Positions 1 through 6,182 are shown, counted from the first letter of the stretch. The stretch: 8,122 bases of DNA from Treponema sp. (GCA_031259515.1 JAIRLK010000264.1:1-8122); one strand, 5' to 3'. Notes: generated by a model not told the origin, from the letters alone. Made by a program: numbers and translations.

Positions 1-182
1 GCGGGGTACCCGCCTGAGCCATGCGCTCAATATATTCGCTTTTATAAACCGGCTGTCCGGCCGCGTCGAGTTTTCCAATAGGGACGCGTTTACTGCGCGG
101 TTTTCCGTCTTTGTTGCGGAAAGAGACGGGCCTCGTAAAGGTAAACGTGATTTCCGACCTTCTGACGGAGGATATAAGCCAT
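1..182 (-). pseudogene. IS1634-type transposase, 5' part, frameshifted and cut by window edge
   Basis: The ATG at 182 follows a perfect AGGAGG (190-195, 7-nt spacer). It opens a frame reading MAYILRQKVGNHVYLYEA, then goes off-frame and stops after 30 codons. If one base is skipped in the CCC run (plus-strand GGG, 128-130), the reading continues as VSFRNKDGKPRSKRVPIGK and then LDAAGQPVYKSEYIERM to the window edge. This is the N-terminal style of IS1634-type (IS4-superfamily DDE) transposases: a short beta-rich leader with a tyrosine-rich stretch, then basic GKPR..KRV.IGKLD and YK.EYIERM segments. The catalytic DDE part would lie left of position 1. The family call is recognition from memory, not a search. 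The single-base shift suggests a dead copy, though programmed frameshifting or a sequencing error in a C run are alternatives. Confidence 0.72.
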
Positions 183-194
183 AAAACGACCTCC

Positions 195-220
195 TGTAGC
201 TATAACATATAGTAGCTACA
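195..220. repeat. Inverted repeat overlapping the transposase promoter
   Basis: TGTAGCTA (195-202) and TAGCTACA (213-220) form a perfect 8-bp inverted repeat around a 10-nt centre. The dyad covers the candidate -10 and ends beside the AGGAGG of the transposase gene. It could be an operator, a leader-RNA hairpin, or part of the element's terminal structure. The sequence alone does not decide between these. Confidence 0.5.
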
Positions 221-237
221 AAAAGAAGGGATGTCAA
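209..237 (-). promoter_or_regulatory. Sigma70-type promoter of the transposase gene
   Basis: On the minus strand a consensus -35 TTGACA (plus 232-237) is followed by exactly 17 nt and TACTAT as -10 (plus 209-214, four of six matches). Transcription would start about 20 nt before the ATG at 182, leaving a short leader that contains the AGGAGG. The -10 lies inside the dyad at 195-220. Placement is by motif and spacing only. Confidence 0.55.
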
Positions 238-386
238 GTATTTTCGATAAAAAAAGGTGAAATAGTGTAACTTTCACACCGTTTTAACGGCTAACCAGAG
301 GCTGTTTTACGGTTTTTGTTTGTAGTGCTAATTTATTGAAGGATTTAGGCTATATATATCATGGGTTTTATCTGTCGTTAACCCCT

Positions 387-466
387 TTAACCCACCACCG
401 TAATGGGGTTGAAACATCCTGCCAGCAGAACCGTCAGGACAGCGAACAGGGGTGTGCGGTTTTCAC
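387..466 (-). pseudogene. Relict 5' end of a lipoprotein gene (signal peptide with lipobox)
   Basis: On the minus strand a perfect AGGAGG (473-478) sits 6 nt before GTG (466-464). The frame starts VKTAHP. If one base is added in the C run at 449-452, it continues as LFAVLTVLLAGCFNPIT, then VVG and a TAA at 389-387. The result is a textbook lipoprotein signal peptide: charged start, hydrophobic core and lipobox LLAGC with Cys as the lipidation site. As the sequence stands, the GTG frame hits a stop after ten codons. The mature part is absent. Following sequence is AT-rich and stop-filled, as expected if the rest was deleted or displaced, perhaps by the neighbouring insertion element. Chance is possible for such a short stretch, but SD, start and lipobox together argue against it. 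Confidence 0.45.
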
Positions 467-490
467 AAAGGACCTCCTGGAACGTTTATT

Positions 491-503
491 CCCCCGAAGG
501 GGG
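491..503 (-). other. C(UUCG)G hairpin
   Basis: On the minus strand CCCC, then CTTCGG, then GGGG form a short GC-only stem closed by the exceptionally stable C(UUCG)G tetraloop. The plus-strand version lacks that loop, so if it is functional the minus-strand RNA is the likelier molecule. It lies about 25 nt upstream of the relict lipoprotein start. No T run follows on either strand, so an intrinsic terminator is not supported. Confidence 0.35.
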
Positions 504-602
504 CGTGAGGGAAAAGCCGAACCCGCAGGGAGGGCGAGGATAGATTACAGGGGGAGAGGCAAAAGGAAAACAGGGATAGGGATAAAAGGAAGGAGTCAGT
601 CC

Positions 603-631
603 GTGTGTGTATGTGTGTGTGCAGGGGGGGG
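603..631. repeat. Simple-sequence tract: GT repeats followed by G8
   Basis: (GT)4 at 603-610, an AT interruption, then (GT)4 at 613-620, then GCA, then eight consecutive G at 624-631. Such tracts are prone to slipped-strand length change. It lies about 165 bp upstream of the P83/100 core promoter and outside any supported gene. Confidence 0.8.
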
Positions 632-794
632 TAACGTTTTAGCCGCTGTACGCAACGCAGAGAAACACGTTCTTTTCAACCAACCGCCCATCATCCATCC
701 CCTTAACCCGCCGGGTGTAAAGCCGCCGCCGACCCGTGCCGGTGAAATGTACTATAACTATGACGGTGAATTGAAGGTGCGATTAGATCACCTC

Positions 795-822
795 TTAACA
801 ATTTATTATGATGAAGTATACT
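795..822 (+). promoter_or_regulatory. Sigma70-type promoter of the P83/100-family gene
   Basis: TTAACA (795-800, five of six matches to the -35 consensus), a 16-nt spacer, then TATACT (817-822, five of six to the -10). The start point would be near 829, giving a leader of under 20 nt before the ATG at 847 that includes the CGGAG ribosome binding site (832-836). Confidence 0.6.
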
Positions 823-846
823 ATCGGAATACGGAGAAACTGATAT

Positions 847-2538
847 ATGAAAAAAACAATCGGCCTTCATAGTCTACCCGTTCTGCTCCTATGGATAGGA
901 TGTCTCGCGGTATTACTTTGGCTCCCCGTAACCGATCTGAACGCCCAGCAGGTTGATACCGAAGAACTCAGGAGGGGGCAATCGGGCCCGGTCAACTTCA
1001 TAAATTATGGAGGCCCCTACGCACGCATCGACACCCGTAGCCAGATATGGAACATCGGATACGTCCCGGGAACGCAGATCCGGGCGGGCGCACGGAATAC
1101 CGGCGGCCTTACCCGGTATTTTGTGATCCATTCTGTGACCGGTCCGGAGGGGGATAAACGTGACGCGGACATCTTCGGCCTGGGCGTTGACGTGGGGGTG
1201 GATCATATCAGGAATCTGCGCCTCATCATTCAAGGGTATCTTGAAGGGGCTTACGCCTATTCCGCGCAGGACGCGGCCCTCCTTGCGCAATACATCACCA
1301 TTTACAATGCGGTCTTCCGGGGAAATTGGGATTATTTCACCAGCCGGTACAAGGCCCCGGTACTCCAGAACCTGGAACGGGATACGACCGGTCTTTCCCT
1401 CCGGTATGATGACTGGCCGGGCCGGACCCTCATGCTCATCCCTCTGGCCCTGGGCAAGGCCGATTCCCTGAGCGCCGTGGATACGGGTTCTCTGTCCACC
1501 GCCGAGGTGATCGAGGAGCTGAAGAAAGAGCCTGACCTGGGGCTGGGCAGCCGCACGGCCATGCTGGACCTGAAAGAACGGGAAGCCGACGCGGCCGAAC
1601 AGGAAGCGGCCCTCCAGCGGGAGGCTATTGCCGAAGCGGAGGGCCGCTTGGCCCGGGAGCGGGAAGAAGCCGCACGGGAGCGGGAACAGACCGCGCAGGA
1701 GCGGGAAGCAGTGGAGCGGGAGCGGGCGGCGATAGCTCAGGAATTGGAGGAAGCCAGGGAGGACGAGGAGGCGGGTGGCGCGGATCCTGAAGAAAGCCGG
1801 CGCCGGGAAGAGGCGCTGGCCCGGCGGACAGCCGAAGCGGATAGAAAAGAGGCGGAACTGGAAAAACAGGAAGCCGAAGCGGAGGAAAAAGCGGCGGAAC
1901 GGGAAAAGCAGGAAGAAGCCCTGGCGGAAAAGCGGGAAGAAGCCGAAGCGGCCGAAGCATTCGCGGAGCGGAAAACCGAGGAAGCCCAACAGGACCGGCA
2001 GCGTATTATTCAAGATCAGCGGGCCCTCATCGCTCAGCCCAAGCCCCAGCCCGTTGAGCCGGACGGAATCTTAGGGATACGCCTTATGAACGCCGGCAGT
2101 CCCCTGGGCCGTTTCGTGCGCGTCAACGCCGAGAACGGCCGGGAACTGAAAGTTTCCGATCTGAACACCGTAAATGTCAGAACGGTTATCTCCCTGGGGG
2201 GAAAAATCTTCTCGGTGGCCGGCGAAGACCGGGGGAACGGCGCCATCAGAATCGTGGAGATAGACGCGGATACCCTGGAGATAACCAAACAGGGGGAAGA
2301 CGACATCCATCCCCAAAGCCTCTTGTGGGTATACAACGGCGGGATCTACGCCGCGGCAAATCAGGGAGGCGTCCCGCGTTTAGCCCGGTTCAGTACCGGC
2401 CTTGAACGGGAAGCCCTGTCTGCCGTTACGCTGCATCCCTACGCAACCCCAGCCTTCCAGGAGGACGTGGTGCTGATTCAGCGGGCAGACGGATCGCTGG
2501 CGGTACTCAACGGGAACGATCTTTCGGAGCGCAACTAG
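847..2538 (+). CDS. P83/100-family secreted protein with central coiled coil
   Basis: This 563-residue protein matches in style the spirochaete P83/100 antigen family, known from Borrelia. The N-terminus MKKT plus a hydrophobic segment (about 11-27) forms a signal peptide, with likely cleavage after LNA at 33. Cys19 sits inside the hydrophobic core without a good lipobox, so a periplasmic or secreted protein fits better than a lipoprotein. Residues 34-205 form the conserved N-terminal domain (VDTEELRRG, FINYGGPYARIDT, GLGVDVGVDHIRNLRLI). About 240-392 is an uninterrupted Glu/Arg/Lys/Ala-rich coiled coil with recurrent EREE/EREA units, broken only by Gly-Gly-Ala-Asp-Pro near 310. After a Pro-rich hinge (397-405), residues 406-563 form a beta-rich C-terminal domain that resembles propeller-like repeats (GILGIRL, GGKIFSVAG, NGGIYAAA). 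The ATG has CGGAG 10 nt upstream. The family's molecular role is unsettled, and I infer only an envelope-associated structural or binding role. Confidence 0.85.
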   Translation: MKKTIGLHSLPVLLLWIGCLAVLLWLPVTDLNAQQVDTEELRRGQSGPVNFINYGGPYARIDTRSQIWNIGYVPGTQIRAGARNTGGLTRYFVIHSVTGPEGDKRDADIFGLGVDVGVDHIRNLRLIIQGYLEGAYAYSAQDAALLAQYITIYNAVFRGNWDYFTSRYKAPVLQNLERDTTGLSLRYDDWPGRTLMLIPLALGKADSLSAVDTGSLSTAEVIEELKKEPDLGLGSRTAMLDLKEREADAAEQEAALQREAIAEAEGRLAREREEAAREREQTAQEREAVERERAAIAQELEEAREDEEAGGADPEESRRREEALARRTAEADRKEAELEKQEAEAEEKAAEREKQEEALAEKREEAEAAEAFAERKTEEAQQDRQRIIQDQRALIAQPKPQPVEPDGILGIRLMNAGSPLGRFVRVNAENGRELKVSDLNTVNVRTVISLGGKIFSVAGEDRGNGAIRIVEIDADTLEITKQGEDDIHPQSLLWVYNGGIYAAANQGGVPRLARFSTGLEREALSAVTLHPYATPAFQEDVVLIQRADGSLAVLNGNDLSERN

Positions 2539-2540
2539 AA

Positions 2541-2569
2541 GCCTGCGGGGAAAGGCGCATTACTTTTTT
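2541..2569 (+). terminator. Weak possible terminator after the P83/100 gene
   Basis: GCCT (2541-2544) can pair with AGGC (2553-2556), and a run of six T follows at 2564-2569. The stem is only 4 bp and the T run begins 7 nt after it, so this is a poor intrinsic terminator at best. Read-through into the esterase gene 80 bp downstream is plausible. Confidence 0.2.
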
Positions 2570-2581
2570 GCGGCTCGTCTC

Positions 2582-2603
2582 CGATAAACACTCGATAAAC
2601 ACT
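2582..2603 (+). repeat. Perfect tandem 11-bp direct repeat
   Basis: CGATAAACACT occurs twice head-to-tail (2582-2592, 2593-2603) with no mismatch, ending 2 nt before the AGGAGG (2606-2611) of the esterase gene. It could be a recent slippage duplication or a tandem binding site. Confidence 0.85.
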
Positions 2604-2618
2604 ACAGGAGGAGCGTGT

Positions 2619-3272
2619 ATGAAAACGGTTCTTTGTTATGGCGATTCCAATACCTGGGGCTATGATCCCATCCAGGCCGTCAGGTTTGATCACACGACCC
2701 GGTGGCCTATGGTTTTATGGAAACTGCTCAACGAAGGCTGCCCGCCGGACAAGCCCGCATACTGGGTTGTTGAGGAGGGGCAGTGCGGCAGAACCAGTTG
2801 CCGGGAGGACCCGGTGGAAGGCGACCGGAACGGGCTGCGGCATCTTATTCCCATCCTGGAAAGCCACAAGCCCATCGACCTGGTGGTAATCGTCTTGGGT
2901 ACCAATGATCTGAAACAGCGGTTCAGGCCCAGTCCCTTTGACATAGCCGGCGGGGTCAAACGGGTAGCCCAGGCCGCCCTGGACTCCCGTACCGGGCCGG
3001 GAGACGCCGCCCCGCAGGTACTCATGGTTTGCCCGCCCCCCATCGTCGATTCCCCTGACTTCCGCAAGAAATTCGGGGACCTATTCGGAGACTGCACGGA
3101 ACTTTCCAGCCGCCTTCCCCCGTATTTCAGCCAGGCCGCCAAAGAATGCGGCGCGTCGTGGTTTGATTCAGGCGGCGTTATCAAAAGCAGTCCGGCGGAC
3201 GGTATACACTGGGAAAAAGAAGAACACCGGAAACTGGCCGAAGCCTTGGCGGATGTCCTCAGAAAAATGTAA
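2619..3272 (+). CDS. SGNH/GDSL-type hydrolase (arylesterase-like)
   Basis: A 217-residue, apparently cytoplasmic serine esterase of the SGNH fold. No signal peptide or membrane segment is seen. Block I is YGDSNTWG with nucleophile Ser10 (GDSN rather than GDSL). Block II is EEGQCGRTS (52-60), with the oxyanion-hole Gly. Block III is LGTND (93-97), with Asn96. Block V is DGIHW (194-198), with Asp194 and His197 completing the triad. The spacing and the segments WVVEEG, DLVVIVLGTND and VCPPP resemble the small bacterial arylesterase/acyltransferase group typified by the Mycobacterium smegmatis enzyme. The start is chosen because AGGAGG (2606-2611) sits 7 nt before this ATG; a longer TTG frame from 2568 has no such site. 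The natural substrate cannot be inferred. The gene lies 80 bp after the P83/100 gene and may share its transcript. It converges on asd with a 32-bp gap. Confidence 0.88.
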   Translation: MKTVLCYGDSNTWGYDPIQAVRFDHTTRWPMVLWKLLNEGCPPDKPAYWVVEEGQCGRTSCREDPVEGDRNGLRHLIPILESHKPIDLVVIVLGTNDLKQRFRPSPFDIAGGVKRVAQAALDSRTGPGDAAPQVLMVCPPPIVDSPDFRKKFGDLFGDCTELSSRLPPYFSQAAKECGASWFDSGGVIKSSPADGIHWEKEEHRKLAEALADVLRKM

Positions 3273-3284
3273 GGAATAGTTCCT
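3272..3284. terminator. Possible weak bidirectional terminator between convergent genes
   Basis: AGGAA (3272-3276), TAG, TTCCT (3280-3284) forms a 5-bp stem in the 32-bp gap between the convergent esterase and asd genes. On the minus strand a T run follows a few bases later (plus AAAAA, 3264-3268). The stem is short and AT-containing, so this is tentative. Confidence 0.25.
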
Positions 3285-3304
3285 AAAGGCTCCTGCCAAG
3301 CGGC

Positions 3305-4405
3305 TTACCCGATGTACCCTTTCGCCGTGAGCAGTTCCGCGTTCAGGATGCCGCCGCCTGCGGCGCCCCGGACCGTATTGTGGGAAAGGCCCACAAACCG
3401 CAGGTCGAAGACATTGCAGGGCCGTATCCGGCCTACGCTTACCGCCATAGCTTTGTCCGCGTCCCGGTCCTTCCGGGGCTGGGGCCGGTCCGCCTCTTCC
3501 CGGACGATGATAGGCCGCTTGGGCGCCATAGGCAGGTCCAGTTCCTGGGGCAGGGCGGTAAAGGATGCCCAAATCCGCTTTACCTCATCAATCGAAGGCT
3601 TTTTCGTCCCGAATTCAAGGCTGACGCAGGCGGTATGGCCGTCCGCCACGGATACCCGGTTGCAGAAGGCGCTGATCCGGGGAAGGGAAACGCTTTCAAT
3701 GGCGTTTCCCTGAATAGCGCCCAGGATCTTCAGGGGTTCCCGCTCCGATTTTTCTTCCTCCCCGCCTATGTAGGGGACGATGTTGTCAATGACGTCCAGG
3801 CTTGGCGTACCGGGATAGCCCGCCCCGGAAACCGCCTGTAACGTGGTTACCATGAGCCGGGGTATCTCGTATCCCGCCGAGAGGAGGGCATGGATGGGGG
3901 TCATGTAGCTTTGAATTGAGCAATTGGGCTTTACCGCGATGAATCCCTTGTCCCAGCCCCGGTTTTTCCGTTGCAGGGGGATGATGTCCGCATGGTCCGG
4001 GTTCACCTCGGCGATGAGCATGGGGACATCAGGAGTCCAGCGGTGGGCGGAGGCGTTGGACACCACCGGAATGCCTGCGGCGGCATAAGCCTCTTCCAGG
4101 GCGCGGGTCTCCTCTTTTCCCATTTCCAGGGCGGAAAACACGAAGGCGCAGTTCCCGGCTATCGCGGCGGCGCGCGCCGGGGCAAGGTCATTGGCATCTT
4201 CCACCACCAGGTCCCCTGTTGAGGGGCTATAGGTCCGCGCAAGCTGCCAGCGTCCGGCAACCGCCTGGGCGTATTTTTTTCCGGCGCTTCGGGGGGAGGC
4301 CGCCGCATAACGAACCTCAAACCAGGGGTGCTCCGCAAGGAGGGCGATATACTGCTGGCCCACCATGCCCGTCGCCCCCAAAACGCCTACGGGTATCTTT
4401 GTCAT
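3305..4405 (-). CDS. asd: Aspartate-semialdehyde dehydrogenase, archaeal/fungal type
   Basis: Reduces 4-phospho-L-aspartate to aspartate semialdehyde with NADPH, the second step of the aspartate pathway. The product has 366 residues. The N-terminal Rossmann motif is GVLGATGMVGQQ (7-18), followed by ASPRSAGKKY (36-45), which fits the NADP-binding region. The nucleophile is Cys162 in VKPNCSIQ. The LQAVSGAG (189-196) and NIVPYIGGEEEK (208-219) segments and the acid-base His257 in VADGHT follow. C-terminal signatures are DRPQPRKDRD and SVGRIRP (323-329). These features and the length match the archaeal/yeast HOM2-type enzyme rather than the E. coli-type bacterial Asd. The ATG overlaps the dapA stop (ATGA), with AGGAG 7 nt upstream inside dapA, so translation is probably coupled. 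It is the last gene of lysC-dapB-dapA-asd. Confidence 0.94.
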   Translation of the reverse strand: MTKIPVGVLGATGMVGQQYIALLAEHPWFEVRYAAASPRSAGKKYAQAVAGRWQLARTYSPSTGDLVVEDANDLAPARAAAIAGNCAFVFSALEMGKEETRALEEAYAAAGIPVVSNASAHRWTPDVPMLIAEVNPDHADIIPLQRKNRGWDKGFIAVKPNCSIQSYMTPIHALLSAGYEIPRLMVTTLQAVSGAGYPGTPSLDVIDNIVPYIGGEEEKSEREPLKILGAIQGNAIESVSLPRISAFCNRVSVADGHTACVSLEFGTKKPSIDEVKRIWASFTALPQELDLPMAPKRPIIVREEADRPQPRKDRDADKAMAVSVGRIRPCNVFDLRFVGLSHNTVRGAAGGGILNAELLTAKGYIG

Positions 4406-5316
4406 CGTGCTTCTCCTGAACTATAAAGCAGGTTGAGGGTCCCTCCGAACACCGCCTTCCGCAGAAGGGCCTCGTTGTCCGGGGACAAGGGGCCCAGGGG
4501 CAGCCGCGCCGGTCCGGCGGGAAGGCCCGCCCAAGTCATTGCCGCCTTGATGGGGACCGGGTTGGTTTCGACAAAGGCGGCTTTGAAAAAGGGCAAAAGT
4601 TCATAGTGCAGCTTCCTTCCCTCCTCAAAATTCCCGGAAAGGCAGGAGCGGGTCAAAGCCGCCACCTTGCCGGGAATCAGATTGGAGGCCACCGAGATGA
4701 CCCCGTCGCCTCCCAAGGCAATGAGGGGGAGGGTCAGAGCGTCGTCCCCAGAAAAGACCGTAAAGTCCCGGCCCCCGGCCCGTATGTCTCGTATGATGTC
4801 CGCCATCTGGTTGATGTCGCCGCTGGCTTCTTTTACCCCCACGATACCGGGAATGTGGGAGAGCCGCTCGATCAACGAGGCGGGTATATTCCTGCCCGTC
4901 CGGGAGGCGATATTGTAGATCACCACCGGAATCCCCACCGCTGCGGCGGCCTCAAAGTGGCGGATAAGGCCCGTGTCGTTGGGTTTGTTGTAATAGGGAG
5001 TTACCACCAGGGCGGCGTCGGCTCCCAGGTCTTTGGCCCGCCGCGTGTACCCTATCATGGATTTCGTGGAGTTAGAGCCGGTCCCGAGGATAATAGGGAC
5101 CCGGCCCCGAACTTCCTCCACGGCGATTTTTATAAGCCGCTCCTCCTCATCGTCCTCCAGGGTAGGAGTTTCACCGGTAGTCCCCAGCGGAACAAGGCCG
5201 TCTATGCCGCCCGCAATCTGGAAGTCAATGAGCCGGCGGAACCCTTCGTAGTCCACATCCCCGTTTTCCTTCATCGGGGTAATGAGCGCCGTAAAAACGC
5301 CCCTGAATTGGGCCAT
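4402..5316 (-). CDS. dapA: 4-hydroxy-tetrahydrodipicolinate synthase
   Basis: Condenses pyruvate with aspartate semialdehyde, the committed step to diaminopimelate and lysine; a cytoplasmic TIM-barrel aldolase. The product has 304 residues, slightly longer than the usual ~292. GTTGETPTL (45-53) carries the two conserved Thr, PYYNKP (107-112) is present, and Tyr134 lies in VIYNIASRTGRN with Arg139 two turns on. Lys162 in GVKEASGD is the Schiff-base lysine, and FSGDDAL (188-194) follows. The start is chosen at MAQFRGVFTALITP because GAGGAG sits 6 nt upstream and family homology begins there; the frame stays open a further 111 codons upstream inside dapB antiparallel-free sequence, but that extension is not enzyme-like. 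It is separated from dapB by 74 bp and overlaps asd by ATGA. Confidence 0.95.
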   Translation of the reverse strand: MAQFRGVFTALITPMKENGDVDYEGFRRLIDFQIAGGIDGLVPLGTTGETPTLEDDEEERLIKIAVEEVRGRVPIILGTGSNSTKSMIGYTRRAKDLGADAALVVTPYYNKPNDTGLIRHFEAAAAVGIPVVIYNIASRTGRNIPASLIERLSHIPGIVGVKEASGDINQMADIIRDIRAGGRDFTVFSGDDALTLPLIALGGDGVISVASNLIPGKVAALTRSCLSGNFEEGRKLHYELLPFFKAAFVETNPVPIKAAMTWAGLPAGPARLPLGPLSPDNEALLRKAVFGGTLNLLYSSGEAR

Positions 5317-5390
5317 AACAAACTCCTCAATCTCAATGTAGTATATGATGGTGAATAGAAATCTCTTCGATATATAACAATGCGGGACCC
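5317..5390 (-). other. 74-bp spacer inside the dap operon
   Basis: This is the only real gap in the lysC-dapB-dapA-asd cluster. It is AT-rich compared with the flanking genes and carries the dapA ribosome binding site GAGGAG (5323-5328). A TATACT resembling a -10 occurs at 5340-5345 on the minus strand, but no acceptable -35 stands 16-18 nt before it. An internal promoter or a processing site is therefore only a possibility. Confidence 0.3.
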
Positions 5391-6182
5391 TTAATCTTCC
5401 TTTAGGATCTCCGCTAAAACATCGTCCATAGTAAAGACGCCGCGCCGGGGGCCGGGACCCCCCGCCAGCCATTCCGCCGCCCTTATCGCCCCCGCCGCGA
5501 AACCTTCCCGGTTCCGGGCCGAATGGGTGATCTCGATAGTGTCCGCCGGGGAATCGAAGATCAGGGTATGAACACCCGGTACAGACCCTACCCGCAGGCT
5601 GGGATAGTGGAGTTCCCCCGCTTTGGGAGGCCGGTCCAGGGTTTCCCACACCGGCGCGGTCTTGCGGCTCATCTGGGCCAGTACGCCTTCTACCAGGGTC
5701 TTGGCCGTTCCCGATGGACTATCGGCTTTTCTGTTGTGGTGGGCTTCCCACCCTCCCACGTCGTACTCCGGAAAAGGGTCCGCCAGATGGGCGGCATACG
5801 CGGCAATCCGGTAAAACAGGTTTACCCCCAGGGAAAAGTTGGGCGCCCATACCAGGGAAGTCCCGGCGGCCTCGACCGCGAGGCGTATCTCCTCCATCCG
5901 GTCCAGCCAGCCGGTGGTACCCACCACCAGGGGAATACGCCGTTCTATCAGGGCAAGCATATTATCCGGCGCCGTATCCGGTCGGGTAAACTCAATGGCC
6001 GCGTCAGATGCGTCCAGACCGGACGCATCGGCGATGGTCCGGTAGAAAGGAGCCCCCGAAGGGCCCGCCGTTTCTTCGTGAACAAAAGGGTCCACAATGG
6101 CGGCCGCCTGATGTCCCCTTTTCAGGGCATGGGTCTCAATCAGTTTCCCCATCTTGCCGTATCCGATAATTGCGATATTCAT
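5391..6182 (-). CDS. dapB: 4-hydroxy-tetrahydrodipicolinate reductase
   Basis: Reduces the DapA product to tetrahydrodipicolinate with NAD(P)H. The product has 263 residues, a normal length. The N-terminal dinucleotide motif is IAIIGYGKMGKLIE (3-16), with GYGKMG in place of the GASGRMG seen in the E. coli enzyme; this variant is familiar from Bacteroidetes-like DapB. VVGTTGW (86-92) and WAPNFSLGVN (112-121) are conserved. The catalytic signature is GWEAHHNRKADSPSGTAK (144-161), with His148/His149 and Lys152, and SGT binding the substrate carboxylates. The ATG overlaps the lysC TGA by ATGA, and a G-rich stretch (GGCGGGG) about 7 nt upstream within lysC serves as ribosome binding site. This indicates coupled translation with the aspartokinase. 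Confidence 0.95.
   Translation of the reverse strand: MNIAIIGYGKMGKLIETHALKRGHQAAAIVDPFVHEETAGPSGAPFYRTIADASGLDASDAAIEFTRPDTAPDNMLALIERRIPLVVGTTGWLDRMEEIRLAVEAAGTSLVWAPNFSLGVNLFYRIAAYAAHLADPFPEYDVGGWEAHHNRKADSPSGTAKTLVEGVLAQMSRKTAPVWETLDRPPKAGELHYPSLRVGSVPGVHTLIFDSPADTIEITHSARNREGFAAGAIRAAEWLAGGPGPRRGVFTMDDVLAEILKED

Larger units (their letters stand above)
221..846. other. Long region without an intact gene between transposase and P83/100 gene
   Basis: No frame here looks like an intact protein gene. The left third is AT-rich with short inverted repeats, such as GTGAAA/TTTCAC near 257-277 and CCGTT/AACGG near 279-290. The middle holds a decayed lipoprotein start on the minus strand (387-466) and a C-rich/G-rich hairpin (491-503). 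A purine-rich stretch (about 500-600) leads to a GT/poly-G tract (603-631), and the P83/100 promoter lies at 795-822. A plus-strand open frame covers 336-872, but it starts at TTG and translates the GT repeat as VCVCVC. The unseen left end of the insertion element should fall somewhere to the left in this region. Confidence 0.6.

Noticed and set aside
491..503. Intrinsic terminator at the GC hairpin
   Set aside because: No T run follows the stem on either strand.
336..872. Plus-strand open frame of 178 codons before the P83/100 gene, including a protein-like tail from the ATG at 747 (MYYNYDGELKV...)
   Set aside because: It starts at TTG without an SD, translates the GT repeat as VCVCVC and the G run as Gly, overlaps the P83/100 start, and contains that gene's promoter. 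The short tail from 747 also lacks an SD.
895..930. Lipoprotein interpretation of the P83/100 signal peptide at Cys19
   Set aside because: The residues before the Cys (LWIG) do not make a lipobox and the hydrophobic segment continues past it; the LNA site at 31-33 fits signal peptidase I.
913..2013. Minus-strand 366-codon open frame antisense to the P83/100 gene
   Set aside because: It is a shadow of GC-rich third-position codons and of the repetitive coiled coil (Phe/Leu/Pro/Arg-rich product), with no family resemblance or SD.
5317..5649. N-terminal extension of the dapA frame by 111 codons
   Set aside because: It overlaps dapB in another frame, is Gly/Pro/Arg-rich, and the SD and family homology both fix the start at 5316.
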